Shown in pieces: positions 24,253-34,489 of a stretch of 64,000 nucleotides of DNA. A program made the translations under genes and the position numbers. The notes under the pieces are model-generated. The model was not told the origin of the DNA, ran no database searches, and saw only the letters and a program-made list of their open reading frames with translations. Source of the DNA: Pseudomonas protegens CHA0 (lineage in GTDB: Bacteria; Pseudomonadota; Gammaproteobacteria; Pseudomonadales; Pseudomonadaceae); assembly GCF_000397205.1 (NCBI RefSeq), contig NC_021237.1, forward strand, positions 3,473,001 to 3,537,000. Direction: 5' to 3'. Position 1 is the first letter of the stretch. Every line of letters begins with the position of its first letter.

Positions 24253-25839
24253 TTGATCTCCACAGCTAACATCACCATGCAGTTCGGCGCCAAGCCGCTG
24301 TTCGAGAACGTTTCGGTCAAGTTCAACGGCGGCAACCGCTACGGCCTGATCGGCGCCAACGGTTGCGGCAAGTCGACCTTCATGAAAATCCTCGGTGGCG
24401 ACCTCGAGCCGTCCGGCGGCCAGGTCATGCTGGAACCGAACGTGCGCCTGGGCAAGCTGCGCCAGGACCAGTTCGCCTACGAAGAATTCACCGTGATCGA
24501 CACCGTGATCATGGGCCACGAGGAGCTGTGGAAGGTCAAGGCCGAGCGCGATCGCATCTACTCGCTGCCGGAAATGACCGAAGAAGACGGCATGGCCGTG
24601 GCCGAGCTGGAAACCGAATTCGCCGAGATGGACGGCTACACCGCCGAGTCCCGCGCCGGTGAGCTGCTGCTGGGCCTGGGCATTCCCCTGGAACAGCATT
24701 TCGGCCCGATGACCGAAGTCGCGCCAGGCTGGAAACTGCGAGTTCTGCTGGCCCAGGCGCTGTTCTCCGATCCGGAAGTGCTGCTGCTGGACGAACCGAC
24801 CAACCACCTGGACATCAACACCATCCGCTGGCTGGAAAACATTCTCACGGCGCGTAACAGCACCATGATCATCATTTCCCACGACCGGCACTTCCTGAAC
24901 AGCGTCTGCACCCACATGGCCGACCTGGACTACGGCGAGCTGCGCCTGTTCCCGGGCAACTACGACGAGTACATGATCGCCGCGACCCAGTCCCGCGAGC
25001 AGTTGCTGTCGGACAACGCCAAGAAGAAAGCCCAGATCGCCGAGCTGCAGACCTTCGTCAGCCGCTTCTCGGCCAACGCCTCGAAAGCCAAGCAGGCCAC
25101 GTCCCGGGCCAAGCAGATCGACAAGATCCAGCTGGCCGAAGTCAAGCCGTCTAGCCGCGTCAGCCCGTTCATCCGCTTCGAACAGACCAAGAAACTGCAC
25201 CGCCAGGCGGTGACCCTGGAGCGCATGTCCAAGGGTTTCGACGGCAAGACCCTGTTCCAGAACTTCAGCTTCACCGTCGAGGCCGGCGAACGCGTAGCGA
25301 TCATCGGCCCCAACGGCATCGGCAAGACCACTCTGCTGCGCACCCTGGTGGGCGAGCTGACCCCGGACGCCGGCACAGTGAAATGGACCGAAAGCGCGGA
25401 GCTGGGCTACTACGCCCAGGACCACGCCCATGACTTCGAAGACGACGTCAGCCTGTTCGACTGGATGGGCCAGTGGACCCAGGGCGAACAGATGATCCGC
25501 GGCACCCTGGGCCGGATGCTGTTCTCCAACGACGAGATCCTCAAGTCGGTGAAGGTGATTTCCGGTGGTGAGCAAGGCCGCATGCTGTTCGGCAAGCTGA
25601 TCCTGCAAAAGCCCAACGTGCTGGTGATGGACGAACCGACCAACCACCTGGACATGGAATCCATCGAGGCGCTGAACCTGGCCCTGGAGAACTACCCGGG
25701 CACCCTGATCTTCGTCAGCCACGACCGTGAGTTCGTATCGTCCCTGGCCACCCGCATCATCGAGTTGAGCCCAAGCGGCGTGACCGACTTCAGCGGCACC
25801 TACGACGACTACCTGCGCAGCCAGGGCGTGATGTTCTAA
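24253..25839 (+). CDS. ybiT: ABC-F family ATPase YbiT
   Basis: 528 residues, matching E. coli YbiT almost end to end. Two ABC ATPase domains are present with Walker [10 protein letters not shown] and GPNGIGKTT, Walker [12 protein letters not shown] and [11 protein letters not shown], and ABC-F signature context in the linker ([21 protein letters not shown]). It has no membrane domain; ABC-F proteins bind the ribosomal E site. The start is TTG, as the conserved N-terminus begins at [13 protein letters not shown] 16-bp-stem terminator follows 25 bp after the stop. Confidence 0.93.
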   Translation: MISTANITMQFGAKPLFENVSVKFNGGNRYGLIGANGCGKSTFMKILGGDLEPSGGQVMLEPNVRLGKLRQDQFAYEEFTVIDTVIMGHEELWKVKAERDRIYSLPEMTEEDGMAVAELETEFAEMDGYTAESRAGELLLGLGIPLEQHFGPMTEVAPGWKLRVLLAQALFSDPEVLLLDEPTNHLDINTIRWLENILTARNSTMIIISHDRHFLNSVCTHMADLDYGELRLFPGNYDEYMIAATQSREQLLSDNAKKKAQIAELQTFVSRFSANASKAKQATSRAKQIDKIQLAEVKPSSRVSPFIRFEQTKKLHRQAVTLERMSKGFDGKTLFQNFSFTVEAGERVAIIGPNGIGKTTLLRTLVGELTPDAGTVKWTESAELGYYAQDHAHDFEDDVSLFDWMGQWTQGEQMIRGTLGRMLFSNDEILKSVKVISGGEQGRMLFGKLILQKPNVLVMDEPTNHLDMESIEALNLALENYPGTLIFVSHDREFVSSLATRIIELSPSGVTDFSGTYDDYLRSQGVMF

Positions 25840-25864
25840 AGACAGCGGCAAGCGGTAAGCGACA

Positions 25865-25902
25865 ACAAAAAAGCCCCGTCCAGTGTGACGGGGCTTTTTT
25901 GT
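25865..25902 (+). terminator. intrinsic terminator after ybiT
   Basis: A 16-bp perfect stem ACAAAAAAGCCCCGTC / GACGGGGCTTTTTTGT with a 6-base loop and T-run. The A/T flanks make it work in both directions. Confidence 0.92.
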
Positions 25903-25916
25903 ATGCCCCCTCGCTC

Positions 25917-26038
25917 GCAGGTGCCGGCTTGCCGACGAAAAGGCCCGCCAGCCTTGCATCACTCGGCGGGCGCCTTCGCTGGCAAGCCAGTTCCGGCACG
26001 AACCCACAGGCCTCTGTAGGAGCCGGCTTGCCGGCGAA
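25917..26038. repeat. REPIN plus a single REP
   Basis: A REPIN spans 25917-25999 (left GTGCCGGCTTGCCGACGAA, right TTCGCTGGCAAGCCAGTTCC). A single REP GTAGGAGCCGGCTTGCCGGC starts at 26015. They fill the 331-bp gap between ybiT and the MFS gene, together with the terminator. Confidence 0.8.
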
Positions 26039-26170
26039 CAGGCCCGCAAGACTTGCACCGCTCCTGCCAGCACCTACCGGGTGCGGGGAATAGATAGTTA
26101 GCCTGCTTTCTTTTATGTTCACGGCACGCGATGATGCAGGCCTCTAACCGCCGCCCGCGAACGAGCCTTC

Positions 26171-27358
26171 ATGCCCGAGCCACAAACGCCCGCTCAAAGC
26201 TCCATGGCGATCACCCTGCAGATCGTCTCCATCGTCTTCTATACCTTTATCGCCTTTCTTTGCATCGGCCTGCCGATCGCGGTGTTGCCAGGTTATGTCC
26301 ACGAACAACTGGGCTTCAGCGCGGTGGTCGCCGGGCTGACCATTGGCGCGCAATACCTGGCCACCCTGCTCAGCCGGCCCATGGCCGGGCGCATGTCGGA
26401 CACCGTGGGCACCAAGCGTTCAATCATCTACGGCTTGCTGGGGATTCTGCTCAGCGGGGTGCTGACCCTGGTTTCGGTGCTGCTCGTCCAGTGGCCGCTG
26501 CTGAGCCTTGCCGTGCTGCTGGGCGGGCGCCTGCTGCTGGGGGTAGCCCAGGGCCTGATCGGGGTCGGCACCATCAGTTGGTGCATGGGCCAGGTCGGCG
26601 CGGAGCACACCGCGCGGTCTATCTCCTGGAATGGCATTGCCTCCTACGGCGCTATCGCCATTGGTGCACCGTTGGGGGTGCTGATGGTCCAGCAATACGG
26701 TTTCACCAGCCTCGGCATCGCCTTGTCGAGCCTGGCGATCCTGGCGTTGCTGCTGATCCGCAACAAGCCTTCGGTGCCGGTGATTCGCGGCGAGCGCCTG
26801 CCGTTCTGGGCCGTGTTCGGGCGCATTGCGCCCTTTGGCGCCAGCCTGAGCCTGGCCTCCATCGGCTACGGCACCCTGACCACCTTCATCACCTTGTTCT
26901 ACCTCAGCCGCGGCTGGACCGGCGCGGCCTATTGCCTGACGGTGTTCGGCGTGTGCTTTATCTTTTCGCGGCTGCTGTTCATCTCCTGCATCAGCCGTTT
27001 CGGCGGCTTTCGTTCGGCCATCGCCTGCATGTGCGTCGAAACCCTGGGCCTGGCCCTGCTGTGGCTGGCGCCCTCCACCGGCTGGGCCCTGGTGGGGGCC
27101 GGGTTGACCGGCTTCGGCCTGTCGCTGGTGTACCCGGCCCTGGGAGTGGAGGCCATCAAGCAAGTGCCCAACAGCAGCCGTGGCGCAGGCTTGAGCGCCT
27201 ATGCGGTGTTTTTCGACCTGGCACTGGCCATCGCCGGGCCGTTGATGGGCGCGGTGGCGTTGAACCTGGGGTATTCGTGGATTTTCTTCTGCGCCGCCCT
27301 GCTCTCGCTGACCGGCCTGGGCCTGACCCTGATGCTCAAGCGCCGGGCCGGCGCCTGA
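26171..27358 (+). CDS. MFS transporter, YhhS/YfcJ family
   Basis: 395 residues with about twelve membrane segments. The loop motif RPMAGRMSDTVGTKRSI (MFS motif A) follows segment 2. SWNGIASYGAIAIGAPLG and GFGLSLVYPALGVEAIK are characteristic of the YhhS/YfcJ branch, presumed drug or metabolite exporters of the inner membrane. It starts at the ATG after GAGCCTTC, with no strong ribosome site. It converges on a hydrolase gene with a single base between the stops. Substrate unknown. Confidence 0.82.
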   Translation: MPEPQTPAQSSMAITLQIVSIVFYTFIAFLCIGLPIAVLPGYVHEQLGFSAVVAGLTIGAQYLATLLSRPMAGRMSDTVGTKRSIIYGLLGILLSGVLTLVSVLLVQWPLLSLAVLLGGRLLLGVAQGLIGVGTISWCMGQVGAEHTARSISWNGIASYGAIAIGAPLGVLMVQQYGFTSLGIALSSLAILALLLIRNKPSVPVIRGERLPFWAVFGRIAPFGASLSLASIGYGTLTTFITLFYLSRGWTGAAYCLTVFGVCFIFSRLLFISCISRFGGFRSAIACMCVETLGLALLWLAPSTGWALVGAGLTGFGLSLVYPALGVEAIKQVPNSSRGAGLSAYAVFFDLALAIAGPLMGAVALNLGYSWIFFCAALLSLTGLGLTLMLKRRAGA

Positions 27359-27359
27359 G

Positions 27360-28397
27360 TCATTGATCGGCGGTCTGCATCCCGGCCCGGCTTGGCCGAC
27401 CCAGCGTATGGGCGAAGAAGTTGCCGGCTTCGAGAATCAGGTTGCGGTGGATGTCTTCACGGTCGACGCCGTCGGCATCGGTGCACAGCGCCGGCATCGC
27501 GGCCATCTGCTGTGCGGAACAAGGCGCCATGAACACGAAATGCCCGGCGCCGGCCAGCAGCTTGAAGTCCGGGGCCACCGGCAGTTTGCGCGCCAGGGCC
27601 GCGGCGTTCTTGTCCAGCGCCACCAACTGGTCGCCATCACCACTGTAGAGCAGCACCGGCACATGCACCCCGGCCAGGGTCTGGCGGCCGAACTTGAGGC
27701 TCAGGGGGGCCAGCAGCATCAAGGCATGCACCCGGGGGTCGGCCACCGGTTGCAGGTCGTCGCGGTCGACGATCAGTTCGCCCTGGGTGTTGCAGGCATC
27801 CCGGTCATTGGGGCGCTCCTGGCAGTAGCGCCGCAAGCGGTCCAGGTCCGGCGTGGCGCCGGAGAGAATCAACGCAGTCTCGCCACCGGCGGAATAGCCG
27901 ATCACCCCCACCTGGTCGGCATTGACGAAGGGCGACAGCATCGGGTCGCCGAGGGTTGCGGTGATGGCTTCGGAAATCTGGATCGGCCGTCCGTACAGAT
28001 TGCTCAGGGTACCCAGACGGCTGTGGTCCTTGGAGTTGTCGCCGGGGTGAATCACCGCCACCACGACAAAGCCCTTGCGTGCCAGAGAGGTGGCCAGGTC
28101 ATGCAGGGCCAGAGGGGTGCCAGTGTTACCGTGGGACAGCATCAGCATCGGGAAGCGGCCGATGGCGATCTTGGCATCCCGCGAAGCCGCGATCTGATAG
28201 CCCTCAAGCTGGCTGCCGTGCTCGATACCGGTGGATGGGTAGAAGGCGATGGCGCGCATCGGTTGCCGGTCCAGGGGGTCGAGAAAACTCATCTCGTGAA
28301 AGCCCACGCTCCAGTGCGGATGCGGCCCAGGGGCGGCCTGCACCGAAAGCAGGCTGCTGAGCAGGCAGATCAGTAACATTGCACAAAGACGTTTCAT
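27360..28397 (-). CDS. exported alpha/beta hydrolase (dienelactone/PAF-acetylhydrolase-like)
   Basis: 345 residues starting MKRLCAMLLICLLSSLLS, a Sec signal peptide (cleavage near 22). The start is chosen here because AAAGGTGGG precedes it and the open frame further upstream codes for nothing recognisable. MLSHGNTGTP forms the oxyanion loop, GYSAGGETAL carries the nucleophile Ser, SGDGDQLV the Asp and GAGHFVFM the His. It contains several Cys that may form disulfides in the periplasm. Family members cleave short esters; a specific role cannot be given. Confidence 0.78.
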   Translation of the reverse strand: MKRLCAMLLICLLSSLLSVQAAPGPHPHWSVGFHEMSFLDPLDRQPMRAIAFYPSTGIEHGSQLEGYQIAASRDAKIAIGRFPMLMLSHGNTGTPLALHDLATSLARKGFVVVAVIHPGDNSKDHSRLGTLSNLYGRPIQISEAITATLGDPMLSPFVNADQVGVIGYSAGGETALILSGATPDLDRLRRYCQERPNDRDACNTQGELIVDRDDLQPVADPRVHALMLLAPLSLKFGRQTLAGVHVPVLLYSGDGDQLVALDKNAAALARKLPVAPDFKLLAGAGHFVFMAPCSAQQMAAMPALCTDADGVDREDIHRNLILEAGNFFAHTLGRPSRAGMQTADQ

Positions 28398-28651
28398 CGC
28401 ACGCCCACCTTTGCCGCCGGATCGAGAAAGCCGTTCTCCCCTGCCATCCCTTGCCGCCAAGGCCTTGCAGCTGTACCACGCCGTAGCCAGGGATGCACAA
28501 GCCGGGAGCCTTGCTCCGTGTGTTGCATAACCCGGGCCAGAAACCCTTAACACCACAATAAAAAAACTCCGCACCCTGCCCACTTCATGCGGTGAGCAGA
28601 ATACAGAGTTTAGTGGCCCTTGCCGTGCAGCAAAGGCTCTTTACACAAGCC

Positions 28652-29263
28652 TTACGCGGCAGCGAAGAGTTGCTGGCTGATCTGCGCCTGGGCGTCGCTC
28701 ATGGCTTTGCTGCGTACTTCCTCGCCGTAGGCCAGGCCATGGGCGCGAACGAATTCGACATCGGTGATGCCGAAGAAGCCGAACAGCACTTTCAGGTAGT
28801 CCTCGTGAGCCACGCCAGTGGCCTGGCCCACGTGCAGGCCGCCGGAAGTGGACACCACAATCACTTTCTTGCCGCCGCACAGGCCTTGCGGGCCGGCTTC
28901 GGTGTAGCGAAAGGTCTCGCCAGCCACGGCGATGCGGTCGATCCAGGCCTTGAGTTGGGTGGGAATGGTGAAGTTGTACATCGGCGCGGCGACTACCACG
29001 GTATCGGCAGCCTTGAATTCGGCCAGGGCCTGAGCGCTAAGCTGGGCCTCATGCTTCTGCGCGGCGTCACGCAGCTCCGCGGCGGTACCGGCAGCCACCA
29101 GGGTGGCGGCGGAGAAGTGGCTGATGGCGTCATTGGCCAGGTCGCGGTAGGTCACCACGGTGGCCGGATGAGCGGCTTTCCAGGCCTCGACCACACTGTG
29201 GCTGAGCTGACGGGAGGCCGAGTTGTCACCAAGAATGCTGGAATCGATATGCAAGAGTTTCAT
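28652..29263 (-). CDS. azoR: FMN-dependent NADH-azoreductase
   Basis: 203 residues, the usual AzoR length. The flavodoxin-like fold shows [20 protein letters not shown] (phosphate loop for FMN), [19 protein letters not shown] and STSGGLH. It reduces quinones and azo compounds with NADH in the cytoplasm. The start is the ATG after GGAGAT; the longer open frame extends into the divergent promoter. It is divergent from a LysR regulator gene 133 bp away, a frequent arrangement in which the regulator controls the reductase. Confidence 0.9.
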   Translation of the reverse strand: MKLLHIDSSILGDNSASRQLSHSVVEAWKAAHPATVVTYRDLANDAISHFSAATLVAAGTAAELRDAAQKHEAQLSAQALAEFKAADTVVVAAPMYNFTIPTQLKAWIDRIAVAGETFRYTEAGPQGLCGGKKVIVVSTSGGLHVGQATGVAHEDYLKVLFGFFGITDVEFVRAHGLAYGEEVRSKAMSDAQAQISQQLFAAA

Positions 29264-29396
29264 CTGGGATCTCCAAGTGAGGACCGCCACTGGGCGATCG
29301 GATGTGGGCAATCCTACAGATGAAACCAATAGCTGATTAGCCGGTATAAATGCGATAGTTCGTCCCATCAGCAGGACAGTCGAGCGAAAAACCATC

Positions 29397-30305
29397 ATGC
29401 AAGACCTCAACGACCTCTATTACTTCGCCAAGGTGGTGGAAGCCGGTGGCTTCGCCGCCGCCGGACGCCTGCTGGGCATTCCCAAATCGCGGCTGTCACG
29501 GCGTATCGCCGAGCTTGAAGAACGCCTCAACGCCCGGCTGCTGCAACGCACCACCCGGCAACTGAGCCTGACTGCCGTGGGCGAGCGTTACCTGCGCCAC
29601 TGCCAGGCCATGCTGCTGGAAGCGGAGATGGCCGACGAAGCCGTGGCCAGCATGGCCAGCGAACCCCGGGGGCGCCTGCGGGTGTCGAGCCCGGTGGGCC
29701 TGGCCCACGAACTGCTGACACCGCTGGTCAGCAGCTTTCTGGAGAAGTACCCCCAGGTGCAGCTGGAAATGCTCCTGCTCAACCGCCGTGTCGACCTGAT
29801 CAACGAGGGTGTGGACGTCGCCCTGCGGGTGCGCGAGCTGGGCGACGAAGACCCGCTGCTGGTGACCCGGCGCCTGCGCCGGGCCCAGACGGCGATCGTG
29901 GCGACCCCAGACTTCCTCCGGCAGTACCCGGTGGAGCATCCGGAAGACCTGCGGCGCGTGCCGATTCTCGGCGCCCTGGAGGCCGACCGCCTGGTGCACC
30001 TGCGCCTGCTGGACCAGCAAGGCCAGGCCTGCGACCTGGCCCTGGAGGCACGCCTGGGCATCGACGACTTCATCGTGCGCCGTGCCTGTGCCCTTGCTGG
30101 CCAGGGCTGCACTGTGCTGCCCATGCTGTATTGCGAGGAGGAACTGGCCAGCGGCCAGTTGGTGCAGATGCTGCCGCAATGGTCATTGCCCGGCGGCTGG
30201 CTGCAGGCCGTGTATCCTCACCGCCGGGGTGTGATGCCGGCCGTGCGCGCCTGGATCGAGCACTTGAGTGAATCCTTCGAACGCTGCGGAGAACGACTGT
30301 TGTGA
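29397..30305 (+). CDS. LysR family transcriptional regulator
   Basis: 302 residues. The N-terminal winged helix-turn-helix ([32 protein letters not shown]) is followed by a linker helix and a periplasmic-binding-protein-like effector domain starting near residue 90. It belongs to the AphB/DmlR-like branch with [11 protein letters not shown]. Divergent from azoR, so it probably controls that gene and itself. It overlaps the next gene by GTGA. Confidence 0.88.
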   Translation: MQDLNDLYYFAKVVEAGGFAAAGRLLGIPKSRLSRRIAELEERLNARLLQRTTRQLSLTAVGERYLRHCQAMLLEAEMADEAVASMASEPRGRLRVSSPVGLAHELLTPLVSSFLEKYPQVQLEMLLLNRRVDLINEGVDVALRVRELGDEDPLLVTRRLRRAQTAIVATPDFLRQYPVEHPEDLRRVPILGALEADRLVHLRLLDQQGQACDLALEARLGIDDFIVRRACALAGQGCTVLPMLYCEEELASGQLVQMLPQWSLPGGWLQAVYPHRRGVMPAVRAWIEHLSESFERCGERLL

Positions 30306-30661
30306 AAGCCCGAACCTTGAATGAAAAGCAAGTGGCGCAATTCTGCCTGGGCCTGCCGGGTGCGCGGGAAGACTACAAGTGGGGCGGTGTGCGGGTGTTC
30401 TCGATTGCCGGCAACAAGATGTTCGCCGTGCAGCACCTGCGGGGCGACTCGCTGGCCTTCAAGGTCGATCAGGAGCTGTTTCTCGGCCATGTCGACCGCC
30501 CGGGCATTGCGCCGGCGCCCTACCTGGCCCGGGCGCACTGGATCATCATGAACACCCCCTACCCCCTGGGCGCCTCGGAGCTCGAGGCGCTGCTGCAGCG
30601 CTCTCACCAGTTGGTAGTGAGCAAGCTGCCCAAGCGGGTTCAGGTGGGTTTGCTGCTCTAG
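30302..30661 (+). CDS. MmcQ/YjbR family protein
   Basis: 119 residues with the family pattern FCLGLPGAREDYKWGGVRVFSIAGNKMFAV and a C-terminal helix after RAHWIIMN. The family has a double-wing fold and is annotated as DNA-binding-like, with no settled function. GTG start in a GTGA overlap with the LysR gene. Its stop overlaps the stop of the convergent DUF1294 gene at the CTAG sequence. Confidence 0.8.
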   Translation: MKARTLNEKQVAQFCLGLPGAREDYKWGGVRVFSIAGNKMFAVQHLRGDSLAFKVDQELFLGHVDRPGIAPAPYLARAHWIIMNTPYPLGASELEALLQRSHQLVVSKLPKRVQVGLLL

Positions 30662-31080
30662 AACAGGCTCAGCAGGCTGCTTTCCAGAAACAGCCGGTCG
30701 ATCCAGAACACCTGGTGCAAGGCCACGATCAGCCAGAACACCAACTGGTAGGAGACCTTGCGGGTCTTGTGGCGCAACAGCTGCTGGGCCAGCAAGGCCC
30801 CGGGCCAGCCACCGGCCAGTTCCAGGGCATGCAGGACGTTCTCCGGGGTGCGCCGGCCCTCGGCCTGGGCCCGGCGCTTGTCGTGCCAGTAGACCAGGAA
30901 GGCCAGCAGGCTGAGCGCGCCATAGGCGATCAGGGGAATGAGCGAAATCCCCTTCCACCACAGCGACAGCGAACCGAACAGCGGCAACCCGCACAGCAGT
31001 ACGAACGCCAGCAGCTTGGCCCTGGGGTGCTGGAGCCGCGCAGCACTGGCCGAGGGCGCCGGGCGCCGGGCCGTACTCAT
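30658..31080 (-). CDS. DUF1294 membrane protein
   Basis: 140 residues. About three hydrophobic segments (residues 23-40, 45-63, 113-125) surround the family motif [36 protein letters not shown]. Some relatives carry an N-terminal cold-shock domain; this one has only a short basic N-terminus. Function unknown. It overlaps the upstream uppP gene by 4 bp, so the two are translated together. Confidence 0.8.
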   Translation of the reverse strand: MSTARRPAPSASAARLQHPRAKLLAFVLLCGLPLFGSLSLWWKGISLIPLIAYGALSLLAFLVYWHDKRRAQAEGRRTPENVLHALELAGGWPGALLAQQLLRHKTRKVSYQLVFWLIVALHQVFWIDRLFLESSLLSLF

Positions 31081-31907
31081 GGCTTGGCCGCCGTCCAGTC
31101 GACCCAGCCGAACTGCCAGGTCGCCAGGATCAACAGGCCGAAGGCAATGCGATACCAGGCGAAGGCCGCGTAGCTGTGGCTGGCGATGAACTTCAGCAGG
31201 CCCTTGACCGCGATCATGGCGAAGACAAAGGCGGTGACGAAGCCGATGGCGAACACCGGGAAGTCATCGGGCTGGAACAGATGGCGGTACTTGTAGCCTG
31301 AATACACCGCGGCGCCGACCATGGTGGGCATGGCCAGGAAGAACGAAAACTCGGTGGCGGTCTTGCGCGACAGGCCGAACAGCAGGCCGCCGATGATGGT
31401 GGAGCCCGAGCGCGAGGTGCCCGGGATCATCGCCAGGCACTGGGCGCAGCCGACCTTGAGCGCGTCCTTCCAGGTGATGTCGTCCACTGTCTCGGCATGC
31501 ACCTGGTGCTGCCGGCGCTCGGCCCACAGCATGATGAGGCCGCCGACCACCAGGGCCGTGGCCACGGTAATGGGGTTGAACAGGTAGGCATGGATCAGGT
31601 CGGCGAAGATCACCCCCAGCACCACCGCCGGCAGGAAGGCGATCAACAGGTTGATCGTGAAGCGCTGGGCCTTGGGCTGGGTCGGCAGGCCGATCACCAC
31701 ATCGAGGATCTTGCGGCGAAATTCCCAGACAACCGCAAGGATCGCCCCCAACTGGATAATGATGTTGAAGGCCATCGCCCGCTCGCCGCCAAAGTCGAGC
31801 AAGTCGGCCACAATGATCTGGTGCCCGGTGCTGCTGATGGGTAAAAACTCGGTCAGGCCTTCGACAATCCCGAGTATCAATGCCTGTGCGGCGGTCCAAA
31901 GATCCAT
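31077..31907 (-). CDS. uppP: undecaprenyl-diphosphatase (UppP/BacA)
   Basis: 276 residues with about eight membrane segments. Motif 1 ([14 protein letters not shown], about 16-29) and motif 2 ([10 protein letters not shown]) are both intact. It dephosphorylates undecaprenyl diphosphate to recycle the lipid carrier for peptidoglycan and surface polysaccharides and confers bacitracin tolerance. The start is set at the ATG after GGGGGAATTG; an ATG 4 codons upstream lacks a site. Not linked to the exopolysaccharide operon, though both use the same carrier lipid. Confidence 0.92.
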   Translation of the reverse strand: MDLWTAAQALILGIVEGLTEFLPISSTGHQIIVADLLDFGGERAMAFNIIIQLGAILAVVWEFRRKILDVVIGLPTQPKAQRFTINLLIAFLPAVVLGVIFADLIHAYLFNPITVATALVVGGLIMLWAERRQHQVHAETVDDITWKDALKVGCAQCLAMIPGTSRSGSTIIGGLLFGLSRKTATEFSFFLAMPTMVGAAVYSGYKYRHLFQPDDFPVFAIGFVTAFVFAMIAVKGLLKFIASHSYAAFAWYRIAFGLLILATWQFGWVDWTAAKP

Positions 31908-32047
31908 CAATTCCCCCATGAGGCGATGCTCGTGGCATGCCTCTTTTTAATTGGTCAAAGCATTTGCTGCGTCGAGCGTAGCCGAGAAATCGGCGCTCGT
32001 AAGATCAACACAAGCCCATGAAAATTATGTGAAAAGTTCAGAAAGGT

Positions 32048-32074
32048 TCAGGTTTTCGGCAAAGGCGCCGAAAT
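32048..32074 (+). promoter_or_regulatory. FliA (sigma-28)-type promoter for the chemoreceptor
   Basis: TCAGGTTT (32048-32055), an 11-base spacer, then GCCGAAAT (32067-32074). This matches the flagellar sigma consensus TAAAGTTT-N11-GCCGATAA at 12 of 16 positions with the exact spacing, 125 bp before the receptor start. Confidence 0.65.
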
Positions 32075-32198
32075 CCTAACAGACAGGCGCAAAACACGCC
32101 GCGATGTTATTGGACTTCCGTAGGGTTGGCGCTGGAAGGCCAGCGTGCTTGGATGCTCCGGGCCTTTTATGACAAGAACAAGAATCTGGAGTGACCGG

Positions 32199-33836
32199 AT
32201 GATGAATAGCTTACGCAAGATGTCCATCAGTCAGCGCCTGTGGCTGATCCTGATCGTGGCGGTGCTGACCCTGGTGACCCTGGGCGTGATGATGCTCAAG
32301 CAGATTCATGGGGACCTGTACCTGGCCAAGGCGCAGAAGACCCAGCACGTGGTGCAGACCGCCGCCGGCGTACTGAATTACTACCAGGGCCTGGAAGCCG
32401 CCGGCAGCCTGACCCGCGAGCAGGCGCAGAAGCAGGCGCTGCAGGTGATTCGCGGGCTGCGCTACAACCAGAATGACTACTTCTGGATCAACGACCTGAC
32501 GCCGGTGATGATCATGCACCCGGCCAACCCCAAGCTCGACGGGCAGAACCTGGCCGCGGTCAAGGACCCGGACGGTTTCGAGGTGTTCAACGAGATGGTG
32601 ACCCTGGCCAAGGCCAAGGGCGGCGGCATGGTGGACTACCGCTGGCCCAAGCCCGGCGCCGAGCAACCGGTCCAGAAGACCTCCTACATCCAGCTGTTCC
32701 AGCCCTGGGGCTGGATCATCGGCTCCGGAGTCTATATCGACGACCTGCAGGACGAGTTCTACGCCCAGGTACTGCGCGCCTCCTCCATCGGCCTGGTGAT
32801 TGCCCTGCTGATGGCCGCCCTGGTGGTGCTGATCGTGCGCAGCATTGTCAGCCCGCTGCGCGAAACGGTGCACGCCATGGCCAACATCGCCAGCGGCGAA
32901 AGCGACCTGACCCGCAGCCTCGACACCCACGGCCAGGACGAGGTCACCGAACTGGCCCGGCACTTCAACGGCTTTACCGCCAAGTTGCGCGGTGTGGTGA
33001 TGCAGCTGCAATCCAGCGCCGCAGCCCTGGAACAGTCCTCCAGCGAACTGGGTAGCAACGCCAACGACGCCCAGGAGCGCAGCCAGCAGCAATCCCAACA
33101 GATGGAACAGGTGGCGGCCGCTATCAGCCAGGTCACCAGCGCAGTCCAGGATGTGGCGCGCAACGCCGAGCATGCCGCCACCGAGGTGTGCGAGGCCGAG
33201 GCCCAGGCCCAGCAGGGCCAGGTCAACATCGACGGCAGCTTGCAGCAGATCGACCAGCTTTCGGTGACCATCGACCAGGCGGTGGAAGTGATCCGCACCC
33301 TGGCGGCAGAAAGCACCCAGATCGGCACGGTGCTGGAGGTGATCCGCTCGATTGCCGAACAGACCAACCTGCTGGCCCTGAACGCTGCTATCGAGGCGGC
33401 CCGGGCTGGTGAGCAAGGGCGCGGCTTTGCCGTGGTGGCCGACGAAGTGCGCCTGCTGGCCCAGCGTACCCAGCAGTCCACCGCGGAAATCCAGGGCATG
33501 ATCGAGCGCCTGCAAAACCACTCCGAAGCGGCGGTCAAGGTCATCGGCGATAGCAGCCGAGCCTCGCAACTGACCATCGAGCAGGCCGGGCTGGCCGGCG
33601 CCAGCCTCAACGCCATCGGCCAGGCACTGCGCAACCTCAACGGCCTGAACGCGACGATTGCCAGCGCCACCCTGGAACAGGCCCATGTGGTGGAAGACAT
33701 CAACCACAACGTCGGCCAGGCAGCCGGCCTGTCCCAGGGCACGGCCCTGGCGGCCCAGCACTCCAGCGCCGCCAGCCGCCACCTCAAGGAGCTGTCGGAG
33801 CAACTCAACGGCCTGTTGCGCCAGTTCCGCGTCTGA
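32199..33836 (+). CDS. methyl-accepting chemotaxis protein with single-Cache sensor
   Basis: 545 residues. Membrane segment at about 14-32, then a periplasmic sCache_2 domain ([18 protein letters not shown] and [13 protein letters not shown] are hallmark stretches), a second membrane segment near 190-210, a HAMP domain, and a long signalling coiled coil. Its hairpin tip is [20 protein letters not shown] near 385-405. Such receptors usually sense small organic acids. The start is the first of two adjacent ATGs, 7 bases after GGAG. A FliA-type promoter lies upstream, consistent with flagellar co-regulation. Confidence 0.9.
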   Translation: MMNSLRKMSISQRLWLILIVAVLTLVTLGVMMLKQIHGDLYLAKAQKTQHVVQTAAGVLNYYQGLEAAGSLTREQAQKQALQVIRGLRYNQNDYFWINDLTPVMIMHPANPKLDGQNLAAVKDPDGFEVFNEMVTLAKAKGGGMVDYRWPKPGAEQPVQKTSYIQLFQPWGWIIGSGVYIDDLQDEFYAQVLRASSIGLVIALLMAALVVLIVRSIVSPLRETVHAMANIASGESDLTRSLDTHGQDEVTELARHFNGFTAKLRGVVMQLQSSAAALEQSSSELGSNANDAQERSQQQSQQMEQVAAAISQVTSAVQDVARNAEHAATEVCEAEAQAQQGQVNIDGSLQQIDQLSVTIDQAVEVIRTLAAESTQIGTVLEVIRSIAEQTNLLALNAAIEAARAGEQGRGFAVVADEVRLLAQRTQQSTAEIQGMIERLQNHSEAAVKVIGDSSRASQLTIEQAGLAGASLNAIGQALRNLNGLNATIASATLEQAHVVEDINHNVGQAAGLSQGTALAAQHSSAASRHLKELSEQLNGLLRQFRV

Positions 33837-33853
33837 CCCCTCGCTGAACCCAA

Positions 33854-33877
33854 GGCCCCGGACTGACGCCCGGGGCC
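33854..33877. terminator. GC-rich hairpin after the chemoreceptor
   Basis: 8-bp stem GGCCCCGG / CCGGGGCC with an 8-base loop, 17 bp past the receptor stop and before pnuC. It has no T-run, so it may only reduce read-through. TACAAT at about 33887-33892 follows and could be the -10 element of pnuC. Confidence 0.5.
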
Positions 33878-33925
33878 GACTCTGGGTACAATCGCCCCCC
33901 TCCTCCATTTCCCCAAGGAACCGCC

Positions 33926-34489
33926 ATGTCCGGGCTTGAACTGTTTGCCGCCGCCCTCGGCGTGATCGCCGTCTGGCTGACGGTCAAACAGAACCCCTGG
34001 TGCTGGCCCATCGGCCTGGTCATGGTGCTGCTGTACAGCTGGATCTTCTACGAGGTCAAGCTCTATTCCGACATGCTCCTGCAGGTGGTCTACGCGGTGC
34101 TGCAGCTCTATGGCTGGTGGCAGTGGACCCGGGGCGGCGAACAGCACCAGGGGCGGCCGGTCAGCCAGTTGCAGTCCAGCGGACTGCTACAGGGGCTGGC
34201 CCTGGGCGCAATGGGCAGCCTGCTGCTGGGGGCTGCCATGGCCCACTGGACCGACGCCGCGCAGCCCTGGCTGGACGCCGCCTTGACCGCCTTCAGCCTG
34301 GTGGCGCAGTGGTGGATGGCGCAGAAGCGCGTGCAATGCTGGCCGCTGTGGATTGCCGTGGACGTGATTTTCGTCGGGCTGTTCGTCTACAAGGAGCTCT
34401 ACCTGACGGCGGCGCTGTATGCCCTTTTCACCCTGCTGGCCGTCCAGGGCTGGCGAGCCTGGCGCGCCGACCCGGCCCTGCAGTCGTGA
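33926..34489 (+). CDS. pnuC: nicotinamide riboside transporter PnuC
   Basis: 187 residues with about seven hydrophobic segments and the PnuC motifs WLTVKQNPWCWPIGL, LYSDMLLQVVYAVLQLYGWWQW and a third Trp-rich stretch (AQWWMAQKRVQCWPLWI). It facilitates uptake of nicotinamide riboside, trapped inside by phosphorylation. The next gene encodes a NadR-like kinase and overlaps by GTGA, giving a compact NAD-salvage operon. AAGGAA precedes the ATG. Confidence 0.9.
   Translation: MSGLELFAAALGVIAVWLTVKQNPWCWPIGLVMVLLYSWIFYEVKLYSDMLLQVVYAVLQLYGWWQWTRGGEQHQGRPVSQLQSSGLLQGLALGAMGSLLLGAAMAHWTDAAQPWLDAALTAFSLVAQWWMAQKRVQCWPLWIAVDVIFVGLFVYKELYLTAALYALFTLLAVQGWRAWRADPALQS

Noticed and set aside
24040..26073. 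677-codon open frame antisense to ybiT
   Set aside because: It mirrors the ABC-F gene in high-GC DNA, is Val/Gln/His-rich without domains, and crosses the terminator and REP elements.
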